From CAYMTN01 sp964393335 (lineage in GTDB: Bacteria > Chloroflexota > Anaerolineae > Aggregatilineales > Aggregatilineaceae): 53,442 bases of DNA. Positions 1-8,272 of this stretch are shown piece after piece. The translations under genes were made by a program, and so were the position numbers. The DNA lies in the NCBI GenBank assembly GCA_964393335.1, contig CAYMTN010000003.1, positions 1-53,442 on the forward strand. Reading direction: 5' to 3'. Position 1 is the stretch's first letter, and the number at the start of each line of letters is the position of its first letter. The notes under the pieces were generated by a model that did not search any database, had not been told where the DNA came from, and saw only the letters and a program-made list of their open reading frames with translations.

Positions 1-24
1 GCGCACTGGATCAACTGTAGGCCC

Positions 25-53
25 TTGACACAGCGCAGGTGAGGCGATACACA
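25..53 (+). promoter_or_regulatory. candidate sigma-70 promoter for ndk
   Basis: TTGACA (25-30) and TACACA (48-53) are separated by 17 bases and lie about 85 bases before the ndk start. The -35 box is perfect; the -10 box is a fair match. A strong hairpin (67-91) lies between this promoter and the gene, so it would be part of the ndk leader if the promoter is real. Confidence 0.4.
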
Positions 54-66
54 CTGGCAATAGAGT

Positions 67-91
67 GGGCCGGGTGGTGGAAACCCGGCCC
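67..91 (+). other. 9-bp GC-rich hairpin before ndk
   Basis: GGGCCGGGT and ACCCGGCCC form a perfect 9-bp stem around a 7-base loop. The following bases (GCTTGTTGT) are only moderately T-rich. It may be the terminator of a gene lying left of the window, or a leader hairpin of ndk. The sequence cannot separate these. Confidence 0.45.
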
Positions 92-138
92 GCTTGTTGT
101 GATTGACAGCTATTCTTGAACGACACGCAGGAGGACTT

Positions 139-588
139 GTGGAACGCACATTAATCATAATCAAGCCGGACGCTGTCCAACGGGGGCTGATCGGCGAAAT
201 CATTCGCCGGTTTGAGAACCGGGGCCTGCGCCTGGCGGGCATGAAATTCATCCATATGGGCCGGGAACTTGCCAGCCAGCATTACGCTATCCATCAAGGC
301 AAGCCATTTTATGAACCGCTGCTCGACTACATCACGTCTGCACCGGTCGTGTTGATGGCGTGGGAAGGCAGCGACGCCGTACAGATCGCGCGGATGACGA
401 TTGGCGCGACCAGGCCGGTCGAGGCTGGTGCTGGCACGATTCGTGGTGATTTTGGTATGGAAGTAGGGCGCAACCTGGTTCATGGCTCAGACAGCCCCGG
501 AAACGGCGAGAAAGAAGTAGCCCTCTTCTTCTCGCCTGATGAACTGATTGCCTGGACGCGCGACACCGACCGTTGGATCTTTGAATAG
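139..588 (+). CDS. ndk: nucleoside diphosphate kinase
   Basis: Transfers the gamma-phosphate from ATP to nucleoside diphosphates through a phosphohistidine, balancing cytoplasmic NTP and dNTP pools. The 149-residue product has the usual family length. It opens with the typical TLIIIKPDA strand and carries the active-site motif NLVHGSDS with the catalytic His at about residue 115. The start chosen is GTG at 139, preceded by AGGAGG at the right distance. An in-frame TTG at 103 would add 12 residues not found in the family and has no Shine-Dalgarno. A strong intrinsic terminator follows directly, so the gene appears monocistronic. Family assignment is secure; only the start is inferred. Confidence 0.95.
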   Translation: MERTLIIIKPDAVQRGLIGEIIRRFENRGLRLAGMKFIHMGRELASQHYAIHQGKPFYEPLLDYITSAPVVLMAWEGSDAVQIARMTIGATRPVEAGAGTIRGDFGMEVGRNLVHGSDSPGNGEKEVALFFSPDELIAWTRDTDRWIFE

Positions 589-610
589 ACAGCCGGTGAT
601 CACTGGCACG

Positions 611-641
611 CGAGACATCGGTGACGGTGTCTCGTTTTTTT
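611..641 (+). terminator. intrinsic terminator of ndk
   Basis: CGAGACA and TGTCTCG form a 7-bp stem directly followed by seven T residues. It lies 22 bases after the ndk stop and before the convergent rsfS gene. Confidence 0.85.
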
Positions 642-665
642 ATTGGAGAGCGGGCACATCCTGGA

Positions 666-1013
666 TTATTGCATACGGACCATGACCGGGGCCTCGCGCC
701 ATAACCCTTCCAGATCATAGTAGGCGCGTCTTTCGGGCAAGAATGCATGGACCACCACGTCGCCATAATCGATTACAACCCAACCATTATCGGCGAGACC
801 TTCGGTTCGCCAGGGGAGGATGCTGTACTGGTTTTTGGTTTCGAGCGCGATATGCTCGATGATGGCCTTTAGCTGCCGGGCGCTGGTGCCGCTGACGATA
901 ACGAAGTAGTCAGCTATCGGCGATACCTGGCGCATGTCCATGAGAACGATGTTTTCCCCTTTTTTGTCAGATGCCAGATCAACTATGATCCGGGCTAATT
1001 CTACAGGTTCCAG
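666..1013 (-). CDS. rsfS: ribosome silencing factor RsfS (Iojap/YbeB)
   Basis: RsfS binds ribosomal protein L14 on the 50S subunit and blocks subunit joining when nutrients are short. The core reads SPIADYFVIVSGTS, then GWVVIDYGDVVVHAF and YDLEGLW, all typical. The first in-frame ATG (941) would give 91 residues and delete the conserved first helix and strand. Reading upstream, the frame stays open through EPVELARIIVDLASDKKGEN, which matches the N-terminal part of known RsfS proteins. An in-frame TAG closes it seven codons above that. The only plausible start in between is CTG at 1013, eight bases after a perfect AGGAGG (1022-1027). The product is then 115 residues, the usual size. The family is clear; the CTG start is inferred. 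Confidence 0.9.
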   Translation of the reverse strand: MEPVELARIIVDLASDKKGENIVLMDMRQVSPIADYFVIVSGTSARQLKAIIEHIALETKNQYSILPWRTEGLADNGWVVIDYGDVVVHAFLPERRAYYDLEGLWREAPVMVRMQ

Positions 1014-1021
1014 CGGTCTAA

Positions 1022-1027
1022 CCTCCT
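1022..1027 (-). promoter_or_regulatory. Shine-Dalgarno that decides the rsfS start
   Basis: On the minus strand this reads AGGAGG, eight bases before a CTG codon in frame with RsfS. No ATG, GTG or TTG occurs in frame between the upstream stop and the conserved N-terminal region. Confidence 0.7.
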
Positions 1028-1056
1028 GTTGCTAGGATACGATCAGAATTATTATC

Positions 1057-1065
1057 ATTGTAGCA
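1057..1065 (-). promoter_or_regulatory. candidate extended -10 promoter for rsfS
   Basis: Minus strand TGCTACAAT is an extended -10 element (TGN plus TACAAT) about 45 bases before the rsfS start. No good -35 box is visible, as is common for this promoter type. The upstream gene thpR runs in the same direction, so read-through is also possible. Confidence 0.35.
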
Positions 1066-1093
1066 CGCCTTGCCGCCCGCGCCAGAAAAGCTG

Positions 1094-1684
1094 TTACGCG
1101 GGTTCGAGCGATGCGTGAAAGAGCGCCGTATAGACAGCGCCGTCCGGCTTCAACTCGCTGCGAAACAGGGTCACCGCCGCGACCCGAAACGGAACCGGTT
1201 CTCCGGGCGGCGCGCTGGCAATGAACTCGCCAACGCGTTCAACGTCACTGCGTCGTGCCTCTCTTCGCACGCGGCCCACCGTGAGGTGCGGGTTGAATGG
1301 GTGGTTCTCGGTCGGATAGCCAAGCGGCGCGATGTGCTCCTCGACCGAATTCCGCAAGGCTACCAATGCGTCGAGATTCTGATGCAACCCGACCCAGGCC
1401 ACACGAGGGCGCTTGAGATTGGGAAAACACCCTAACCCGCCCGCCGCCAGGTCAAACTGCGCGTGACCTTCCGCCGCCTGCGTCAACGCGCGTTCGAGGC
1501 TTGACTGTTTGACAGCAGGCGTGTCACCCAGGAATTTTAACGTCAGATGGATGCCCTCCGGATTTACCCACCGGATTGTTTGGGGTGGAACCTGCTGCTT
1601 CAACTGCGCCTGGACGCGCACGAGTTCGGCACGCACTGCCGGGGGAAGCTCCAGGGCAACAAACAAACGCCACATCTCGGCCAT
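1094..1684 (-). CDS. thpR: RNA 2',3'-cyclic phosphodiesterase (2'-5' RNA ligase family)
   Basis: Member of the 2H phosphoesterase superfamily, which opens 2',3'-cyclic phosphates on RNA ends and ligates some RNA ends in vitro. The two signature motifs are visible: IHLTL near residue 46 and PHLTV near residue 133, with about 85 residues between them as usual. The N-terminus WRLFVALELPP is typical of ThpR. ATG at 1684 gives 196 residues. An earlier in-frame start at 1720 would add 12 atypical residues, so it was not used. The gene lies 80 bases upstream of rsfS on the same strand and is divergent from the TPR gene. The physiological RNA substrate is unknown for the family. Confidence 0.88.
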   Translation of the reverse strand: MAEMWRLFVALELPPAVRAELVRVQAQLKQQVPPQTIRWVNPEGIHLTLKFLGDTPAVKQSSLERALTQAAEGHAQFDLAAGGLGCFPNLKRPRVAWVGLHQNLDALVALRNSVEEHIAPLGYPTENHPFNPHLTVGRVRREARRSDVERVGEFIASAPPGEPVPFRVAAVTLFRSELKPDGAVYTALFHASLEPA

Positions 1685-1779
1685 GACACATGGGTCCTTT
1701 CTGCTGGGGTGCCAATACACGGCACAGTATAACGTGGCCGCTGCGTTTTGATCGATTGATTATGGCCGCGCCGCGTCAA

Positions 1780-1809
1780 TTGTTTGTGAAGACCATGTTG
1801 TTGTACAAT
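1780..1809 (+). promoter_or_regulatory. possible promoter for the TPR protein gene
   Basis: TTGTTT (1780-1785) and TACAAT (1804-1809) with an 18-base spacer sit 38 bases before the start codon. The -10 box is good and the -35 box weak. Confidence 0.35.
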
Positions 1810-1847
1810 GATCACATCGCCTGATTGCAGCGCAGGACTAAAGCTTC

Positions 1848-4223
1848 ATGGGTCAGGAACAAGCTAAGCAACTGCTTCAGAGAGGGATCGCGGCGGCTCG
1901 CAGTGGCCAGCCTGATATTGCACGAGACGCGCTCCAACAGTCTATCAGGTTGGATCCGCATAACGAGATGGCCTGGTTATGGCTGAGCAGTGTGGCGCGA
2001 GACGACAGCGAGCGGCTGTTCTGCCTGAAACAACTGCTGGCGATCAATCCACAAAACGAATTCGCCCTGAAGGGGCTGCGGGCGTTGGGCGTCGAGCCGG
2101 TGCATACGACGGAACCCGGCGCGGGGGCATCCGTGCCGGTGCTGGACGACACGAAATACGCACGGGTGCAGCAGTCCGTTGATGATTTGTTGCGCCGGTA
2201 CAATCCGCAGCCCGTCGATCATCTCAACATACCCTGGACTCACAAGCGCAGAAAACGCTACGGCGAGGGTGGGGCGACGCGGCTTCGACAGGCCCTGTAC
2301 GCAGTGGCGGCGCTGGTGCTGATTGGATTCGCGGCAGTGGTTGTGCTGGCGATCAGTCAGGTTGATTTTCTGGATCGACTTCGCGGGGAAGAGGTCGGGG
2401 TTGTGTATACGCGCGTGCCCAGCCTGACGCCCACACTCACCATGACGCCGACGATAGGCGGGCCTACGCCTACCCCGTTCCCAGGGACGATGGCCGTCCC
2501 GGCGACCAGTGTGCCGGCGGGGCTTGAACAGCGCGGCAATCCCTATGGATTGGCCAGCCCAACGGCGCTCTATCCGCGTGTGAATGTGAACGTCGCGCGG
2601 TTGGTCGAAGAAGCGGTCAATTATTACTCGATTGGGGATTACGACGAAGCGATCCGGCTGTTGAGCACGGAACGCGAGCAGTCCGACCACTGTTATCCCT
2701 CGGTCGTGTATTATGAGGCGCTGAGCCATGCGGCGGAGGGCGATTACCGGCAAGCCCTTGACCTGCTAAACGAGGCGCGTGCTTACGAACCGCCGCGCGG
2801 CTTCACGTCGTGTCAGGGCGAGCCATTGATTCTGGCCGGGTTGGCGCAGGTATCGTTCATGCAGAACCCGCAGTCTCAAGATGCGCTGACCTTCAGTGAC
2901 CAGGCCTTGAGCGCCGATCCACGTTTGATCCAGGCGGTTGTGACCAAAGCGCGCGCGCAGCTTGTGCGTGGCCAGGTGACGGCGGCGCTCAGCACGGTCA
3001 CACAGGCGCTGTTGGAGTCGCCTGAAGATACGAACCTGTTGATTCTGGCAGCGGAAATCCAACTGGCAAACAACCAACTCCGTATCGCTTTGGACTATAT
3101 CGGTCAGGCGCTGTACATCGAACCGGCGCTGCAACCCGCGCTGCATCTTCAAGCGGAAACATATCTGCGGCTGGCCGGGCAATCACCGGCTGGCTCTCAG
3201 GAACAGGTTCAGTATTATGGGCTGGCGGTGCTCAGTGCCCAGACGCTGCTACAATATTACGCAGGTGATCCGGCGGGTTATCTGTATCTGGCTCAGGCGC
3301 GTCTGGGCGAAGGGAATGACGATCTGGCCGAGGAAGCCTTGACGCGTATCATCGACGTGCGGGCGAACCTGCCGGAAAGCGCCCAATCGATTATTCTGGA
3401 TGCGTTCCGTCTGCGCGGCGATCTGTATTTCCGCCAGGGACGTTTTGAGTCCGCAAAAGACGACTTGGAACGTGTTGCCTATACCGGCTCCGGCGCGCTG
3501 AACAGCGACGTGGCTGCCACGCTGGCCGATATTGCTTTCAAGATCGAAGACTACGCCGAAGCCAATATCTGGCTGAGCCAGCTTCTCTCGGCGGATCGTT
3601 CAAACCGGGAATACCAACTGCTGCAGGCGAAAACACTGGTTGAACTGTGCACGTTTTATCCCGACCAGCTTACGTGTGAATATGACACCATACTCAGCGC
3701 ACTCAGCGACGCGTTTGTCGCCAGCCTGACCGCACTGGACCAACGCGCGGATGCCTATTCTTACCGCGCCCAGGCGCGCTACTGGACGACGGTACGGCGC
3801 GGCGTCTCGCTGGCGCAGAGTGAGCGCCAGTCCGCCTTACAGCAGGCTCTCGCCGACGTGGCGCTGGCATTAGCCGTGCGGCAGACAGCCGTCGATCATT
3901 ATGTTCGCGGGCTGATCCTGGAGGAGTTGGGCGACATCGTGCCGGCCTATGAGGAGTATCAGTGGGTCGTGTATTGGAGCGACCTGTACCCGTACCCGTT
4001 CACGACGAGCGAGTTTGACCGGCGGTTTGCTGCCCTGGCGGACCGCGTGCAGCAGTTGACCGAGCTGGCGATAGCGACGCCGACGCCTACGCCGACTGCG
4101 ACACCTGGGGGTGGGGCAGTGCCCAGCCCAACACGGACGCAGACGCCGCCAGGGCCGCGTGCGACCGCTACGCCGACCTCAACACCAGCACCGGTTGGGG
4201 TGACGCCGGTTCCTATCCCCTAG
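1848..4223 (+). CDS. membrane-anchored TPR repeat protein with Thr/Pro-rich linkers
   Basis: A 791-residue protein of unknown specific role. Residues 1-75 form a cytoplasmic TPR-like helical pair. A basic stretch (HKRRKR) precedes one transmembrane helix at about 150-170. Then comes an extracytoplasmic linker rich in Thr and Pro (TPTLTMTPTIGGPTPTPFPG) and a long series of TPR helices from about 240 to 690. The last 50 residues are again Thr/Pro-rich. Such linkers are common in Chloroflexota surface proteins and suggest the repeats sit outside the membrane on a stalk. The gene is alone: a divergent neighbour upstream and a terminator directly downstream. It probably acts as an assembly scaffold, but no partner can be named. 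Confidence 0.8.
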   Translation: MGQEQAKQLLQRGIAAARSGQPDIARDALQQSIRLDPHNEMAWLWLSSVARDDSERLFCLKQLLAINPQNEFALKGLRALGVEPVHTTEPGAGASVPVLDDTKYARVQQSVDDLLRRYNPQPVDHLNIPWTHKRRKRYGEGGATRLRQALYAVAALVLIGFAAVVVLAISQVDFLDRLRGEEVGVVYTRVPSLTPTLTMTPTIGGPTPTPFPGTMAVPATSVPAGLEQRGNPYGLASPTALYPRVNVNVARLVEEAVNYYSIGDYDEAIRLLSTEREQSDHCYPSVVYYEALSHAAEGDYRQALDLLNEARAYEPPRGFTSCQGEPLILAGLAQVSFMQNPQSQDALTFSDQALSADPRLIQAVVTKARAQLVRGQVTAALSTVTQALLESPEDTNLLILAAEIQLANNQLRIALDYIGQALYIEPALQPALHLQAETYLRLAGQSPAGSQEQVQYYGLAVLSAQTLLQYYAGDPAGYLYLAQARLGEGNDDLAEEALTRIIDVRANLPESAQSIILDAFRLRGDLYFRQGRFESAKDDLERVAYTGSGALNSDVAATLADIAFKIEDYAEANIWLSQLLSADRSNREYQLLQAKTLVELCTFYPDQLTCEYDTILSALSDAFVASLTALDQRADAYSYRAQARYWTTVRRGVSLAQSERQSALQQALADVALALAVRQTAVDHYVRGLILEELGDIVPAYEEYQWVVYWSDLYPYPFTTSEFDRRFAALADRVQQLTELAIATPTPTPTATPGGGAVPSPTRTQTPPGPRATATPTSTPAPVGVTPVPIP

Positions 4224-4244
4224 TGGGACACCTTCACAGCGCAG

Positions 4245-4279
4245 CGGGTGCCGTCTCTTTTCAGGTGGCACCCGTTTTT
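4245..4279 (+). terminator. intrinsic terminator of the TPR protein gene
   Basis: CGGGTGCC and GGCACCCG form an 8-bp stem, 14-base loop, followed by TTTTT. It separates the plus-strand TPR gene from the convergent DUF4129 gene. Confidence 0.85.
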
Positions 4280-4286
4280 CGCGTAG

Positions 4287-5774
4287 TCAGGAAGACCCGG
4301 CTGGATCGGGGCTGCTGTTCAGGCGGCTCCAGGCGGCACGCACGGCAGCGAGATCAGCCGGGTCTTCGGGAGTCTCGCCATATCGCACGGCGACATACGC
4401 TTCGGTGATCTGCTGGAAATCAGCTTCCTGGCCGGGAAATGCTTGATGCAACTGCTGGCGGTACTCGTAAGGCGTTTCGGACGGGATACGAGGATACCCG
4501 CGTGTCTGGGCCAAATGTTCCATACGGGCATAAATGCGGCGGATCGTCAGCGCGGTGAAAAAACCGCGTCCCAGCCCAAATTGGCGCAGGGAACCGAGCA
4601 AGTCGGCCAGACGCCGCCAGCGATCGGCCAGCGCTTGCCGCAGGCCGCCGACTACTTCGCCGGTCCCCAGCGACTCGCGTTCCTCGTCTTCGTACTCCTG
4701 GCGCTGGCCGCGTGCGACAAACAGAAACCAGATGAAAGCCAGCAGCGAGATGACCACCAAAATCACGAGCGCGATTGCCAGCGCGTTACCGAATAGCTCG
4801 AACAGCTGTGATAACCAGGGAGCCTGGACGTCCTGGTTTGAGTTTTTCACGCCCGATCCGGTTTCGAGGATGGGGCCATGCAGCCGATCTGGTAAGGCGG
4901 CTTTGAGCAGGTTGTAGCCCACCTGGGCCAGCAGCAGCATGGGCGAGAGAATCAGGAACAGCAGGGTTAGCGCGCCTTCACCTAAGGTGCTGAGTACCTC
5001 AGCAATTTCGCGCGTATTCATGCCAGACAGCCACAGCGCAGCGATGTAACCGCCCAGCGTCACGACCAGCGCGATGCCCGTCAGCGAGAGAATCCAGCCG
5101 CGCCCAAACGCGCTGTGCCGTGACTGGTCCAGATTCAAGCTGTCAGCCCGTGCCAGGCTGGACGCCAACAGCCCGCAAAAGAAGAACAACGGGACGAGCG
5201 CCAGGATGTCTTCCCGCAGCGCGTGACCTGATAGAATCGCGCCCCACAGGAATCCCAGCAGCCCCAGGCGCATGCCGAAACTGGCGCGTACCAGCGTCGT
5301 ATACACGTTGCCCAACTGGTAGCCGCGCCACCAGAAAAACAGCACCCACAGGACCACCAACGGGCCACCTGGTACGCGTGTCTGCCGGTCGATGTAAAAC
5401 AGGGCGGTCAGCGTGAGGTGGTCGGTCCCGCCATAGGTTCGGGCAAGCGACGGCATGAGCAGCACCGTGATACCCGCTGCGATCCACATCACCAGCGCGA
5501 CGGTTGCCAGGATCAGGTTGCCGCTGGTGCGCCGGTGCAGCAGCCACCGGACCAGCACGATACTGCCCAACAGGTGAACCGCGCTGAGGCCGAATGTCGT
5601 TGCCAGCGAAATCTCCAGAAACCAGTTCAGCGTCAGGGCAACCCATCCCGCCAACCAGCATGCCATCATCAGACCGACGGTGAGATGGATGTATTCCTGC
5701 CGCCAGTTTACCCGGCTGCGCGTTGGCGGCGCAGAACCTGTATCAGGCGTGGTGTTCACCGGCGTGTTTAGCAC
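4287..5774 (-). CDS. polytopic membrane protein with C-terminal DUF4129 domain
   Basis: A 495-residue protein with about nine hydrophobic helices (roughly residues 32-50, 58-78, 85-108, 137-150, 170-208, 226-248, 265-288 and 331-354). A cytoplasmic DUF4129 domain follows at about 412-485, showing the motif IPSETPYEYRQQL. In many bacteria DUF4129 is the tail of transglutaminase-like membrane proteins encoded with MoxR and DUF58 genes. Here the transglutaminase domain is absent and the membrane part is longer. The GTG start at 5774 overlaps the end of the DUF58 gene by 32 bases, so translation is probably coupled. It is the last gene of the moxR operon. Its role is unknown; a part in envelope protein assembly is inferred from context. 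Confidence 0.8.
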   Translation of the reverse strand: MLNTPVNTTPDTGSAPPTRSRVNWRQEYIHLTVGLMMACWLAGWVALTLNWFLEISLATTFGLSAVHLLGSIVLVRWLLHRRTSGNLILATVALVMWIAAGITVLLMPSLARTYGGTDHLTLTALFYIDRQTRVPGGPLVVLWVLFFWWRGYQLGNVYTTLVRASFGMRLGLLGFLWGAILSGHALREDILALVPLFFFCGLLASSLARADSLNLDQSRHSAFGRGWILSLTGIALVVTLGGYIAALWLSGMNTREIAEVLSTLGEGALTLLFLILSPMLLLAQVGYNLLKAALPDRLHGPILETGSGVKNSNQDVQAPWLSQLFELFGNALAIALVILVVISLLAFIWFLFVARGQRQEYEDEERESLGTGEVVGGLRQALADRWRRLADLLGSLRQFGLGRGFFTALTIRRIYARMEHLAQTRGYPRIPSETPYEYRQQLHQAFPGQEADFQQITEAYVAVRYGETPEDPADLAAVRAAWSRLNSSPDPAGSS

Positions 5775-7170
5775 GTTCTTTGGCCTCTTCTCTGGCGCGG
5801 CGCAGCAGGTAGCGCTGGCGCGGCGTCAGACTGTCTTCCGCAGCAGCGGCATCTTCCCCGGCCAGTTCGTCTTCGGCGGGAAGCTCAGGTTCTTCGTCTT
5901 GAATGGGCAGATGATACGTCGTCACCCCGTTCAGAAAGGGTGGGGCCACCTTGCCCAGGGCGATCAACACCAGCCGCCGCCCGCTGTCGCGCAGGCGCAA
6001 GATGCTTCCGGCGATGGCGTCATTCATGGACGGCGTGATCAAGACCAGGGTCGCCCCCCAGGGCAGCCGGGGACTTTCCTCGATCAAAAACCGATCATAA
6101 CTGCTACTGACAAAATAGCTGACGGCGGCCAGCGCCTCCAGGATGTGCGCCAACTGGTCAGAACTGCGGCTGGGCGGGATGCGAAATGGCTGGTCGGCGT
6201 GAGCCAGTGTCCCGTTGGCCGACATGCCGACCGAATGTCCCTCGGTAATGCCCCAATTCGCCAGCGAAGCAGCTACCTCCATTTCGTATTCGAGCATGGC
6301 AGGCCACACGCCGCGCCAGTATTGCTCGAACGTCGCCACGTTCAAACACAACACGGTACGCAGGCTGCGCGTGGGTTCGTAGACGCGTGTTTGCAGGCTG
6401 CCCGCGCGGGCGGTTGCTTTCCAATGAATATGGCGAAAGCTGTCGTGCGGCGAATAGTCACGGATGCCCATTGTCCGGCTGGGGTCTTCAAACAGGCGGC
6501 GTTGCACGCGTTTGTCGCCAAACGGGTCTTTGAGCGGCAGCCCCAACTCTTGCAGCGGTTTGATGCGCGGGTATACGACGAGCATTTCGCGGCGGTTTTC
6601 GACCGAGATTTTGCGATCAAACAGGCTGAACGGATCGCCAGACAACAGATGAGCAGGTCCGATCTGGTAGATGCCGCGCTGCCGGGCTTGCAGCGTGAAC
6701 CGGCGGCGGATTCGCTCGTACCAGCGCAGCGAGTAGGTGTTGATCAGGAATCCCAGGTCGGGATCGTCCTCGGCGCGCGGCAGGTCGTATTCATTGGTGG
6801 GGCCGACGCGCAGCGGCCATTCATCTTCAACCTGAAGCCACGAGATCGGCAGCAGTTTGCGGTTCTCGATCGTGATCTGGACGTCGAATTCCTCATCGGG
6901 GAACAAGCGCCGGTAGCGAAACTGCCGGTGGTACACCAGTCCGCGCAGCGAGTCGCGGCTCCACAGCCACGCGACAGACACCACTACCAGCATGAAGGCC
7001 ACCATTGCCAGCAGTTCCGGGGCACCGCCCATGATCGCAATCAATAGCACAATGAAGGCGAAGCTCACCCAGCGATGATCAAGCAGCGCATGCAGTGTGT
7101 CGCCGCGTCCCTGGATGGGCTGGGTGCCGAGTTCCTGGCGCTCGGCGCTCTCAAAATCAAAAAAGCCCAT
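5743..7170 (-). CDS. DUF58 domain-containing membrane protein
   Basis: A 475-residue protein with two membrane helices near residues 34-70 and the DUF58 signature IRDYSPHDSFRHIHWKATAR at about 236-255. The region after the signature has a VWA-like fold in this family. DUF58 proteins are almost always encoded next to MoxR AAA+ ATPases and are thought to be their VWA-type partners, as the magnesium-chelatase D subunit is for the I subunit. The C-terminal 60 residues are acidic and then basic, ending in a charged helix. The gene sits 14 bases after moxR and overlaps the DUF4129 gene. No enzymatic activity is established for the family. Confidence 0.88.
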   Translation of the reverse strand: MGFFDFESAERQELGTQPIQGRGDTLHALLDHRWVSFAFIVLLIAIMGGAPELLAMVAFMLVVVSVAWLWSRDSLRGLVYHRQFRYRRLFPDEEFDVQITIENRKLLPISWLQVEDEWPLRVGPTNEYDLPRAEDDPDLGFLINTYSLRWYERIRRRFTLQARQRGIYQIGPAHLLSGDPFSLFDRKISVENRREMLVVYPRIKPLQELGLPLKDPFGDKRVQRRLFEDPSRTMGIRDYSPHDSFRHIHWKATARAGSLQTRVYEPTRSLRTVLCLNVATFEQYWRGVWPAMLEYEMEVAASLANWGITEGHSVGMSANGTLAHADQPFRIPPSRSSDQLAHILEALAAVSYFVSSSYDRFLIEESPRLPWGATLVLITPSMNDAIAGSILRLRDSGRRLVLIALGKVAPPFLNGVTTYHLPIQDEEPELPAEDELAGEDAAAAEDSLTPRQRYLLRRAREEAKERAKHAGEHHA

Positions 7171-7184
7171 GCTAACCGCCTTGG

Positions 7185-8120
7185 TTAATGTTCAACCGGA
7201 ACCGGAATCGTCGCCACGAGATCGCTGATCACGTCTTGCGGGTGCCGGCCACGCAGCCGGGTCTGAGGACTGATCTGGACGCGGTGAGTCAGGACAAACG
7301 GTGCCAGGTACTTCACGTCGTCTGGCAGCACAAAATCGCGCCCGGCGATGGCCGCGCGTGCCTGGGCGGTCCGGTAGAGCGCCAGGGTCGCGCGCGGGCT
7401 GGCTCCCAGGTCGATTTCTTCAAAACGGCGGGTCTGGCGCGTGATCGCCACGATGTAATTTTGCACGGCTTCCGCAACGTGAATCTCGCGTACCTGCCCG
7501 ATATGGTCCAGCATCGTGTCGGGATCGGTAACCGGCTGGAGCGTTTCAAGCGGGTCTTCGGTTTTGAAGCGCAGCAGCAGCACGTTCTCTTGTGCCTCGG
7601 ACGGGTACCCGATCGCAACGCGCATCAGGAACCGGTCGAGCTGGGCCTCCGGTAGTGGAAACGTGCCCTCCAGTTCGATGGGATTTTGGGTCGCCATCAC
7701 CAGAAATGGGCGCGGCAGGCGGCGCGTTTCGCCGTCGATGGTCATCTGGCGCTCTTGCATGCCTTCGAGCAGGGCGCTCTGCGTGCGGGGCGTCGCGCGG
7801 TTGATCTCGTCAGCGAGTACTATCTGGCTGAGGATCGGGCCGGGACGGAATTCAAACGACTGCGTCTTCTGGTTAAAAAAGTTGATGCCGGTGACGTCGC
7901 TCGGCAGCAGGTCCGGCGTAAATTGAATGCGCCGGAATGTGCATCCTAAGGACGCCGCCATCGACTTGGCGAGTGTCGTTTTGCCGGTGCCTGGCACGTC
8001 TTCGAGCAGCACGTGCCCTTCGCTAAGGACGGCCACCATCATCAAATCAATCACGTCATCTTTGCCCACAATGACGCGCTTAATATTCTCGCGTACTTGT
8101 GTGGCGATGTCCTGGATCAT
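7185..8120 (-). CDS. moxR: MoxR family AAA+ ATPase
   Basis: A 311-residue AAA+ ATPase of the MoxR group, chaperones that mature metal-dependent or envelope protein complexes. Walker A is PGTGKTTL (about 43-50), Walker B is VLADEINRA (about 101-109), and sensor residues follow in FLVMATQNPIELEGTFPLPEAQ (about 145-166). The start ATG at 8120 has AGGAG six to seven bases upstream. It leads an operon with DUF58 and DUF4129, the standard arrangement of this family. The client of the complex is not visible in the window. Confidence 0.93.
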   Translation of the reverse strand: MIQDIATQVRENIKRVIVGKDDVIDLMMVAVLSEGHVLLEDVPGTGKTTLAKSMAASLGCTFRRIQFTPDLLPSDVTGINFFNQKTQSFEFRPGPILSQIVLADEINRATPRTQSALLEGMQERQMTIDGETRRLPRPFLVMATQNPIELEGTFPLPEAQLDRFLMRVAIGYPSEAQENVLLLRFKTEDPLETLQPVTDPDTMLDHIGQVREIHVAEAVQNYIVAITRQTRRFEEIDLGASPRATLALYRTAQARAAIAGRDFVLPDDVKYLAPFVLTHRVQISPQTRLRGRHPQDVISDLVATIPVPVEH

Positions 8121-8231
8121 CGTGACTCCTTGTATGGGAGAAAAAAAGTATGAGGCTTTCTTGAATCACTGCTAAGGATGTCAATAGGTTCAGTCTACCC
8201 GAAAACTGCACAGGTGCCAGCCGCGCGGAAC

Positions 8232-8266
8232 AAAAAACCGCCGCTGGCTGGTCGGGCAAGCGGCGG
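8232..8266 (-). terminator. intrinsic terminator after the SCO1664-family gene
   Basis: On the minus strand CCGCCGCT and AGCGGCGG form a perfect 8-bp stem followed by six T residues. It ends the phosphatase/DUF3090/SCO1664 unit just before the moxR promoter region. Confidence 0.88.
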
Positions 8267-8272
8267 CACCAG

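Noticed and set aside
103..138. TTG start extending ndk by 12 codons
   Set aside because: No Shine-Dalgarno, residues atypical for the family, and a perfect AGGAGG lies before the internal GTG at 139.
5680..7047. 455-codon open frame on the plus strand
   Set aside because: Antisense to the DUF58 gene, whose RDYSPHDSFRHIHWK motif is unmistakable. The frame is Gln/Arg/His-rich with no domain marks.
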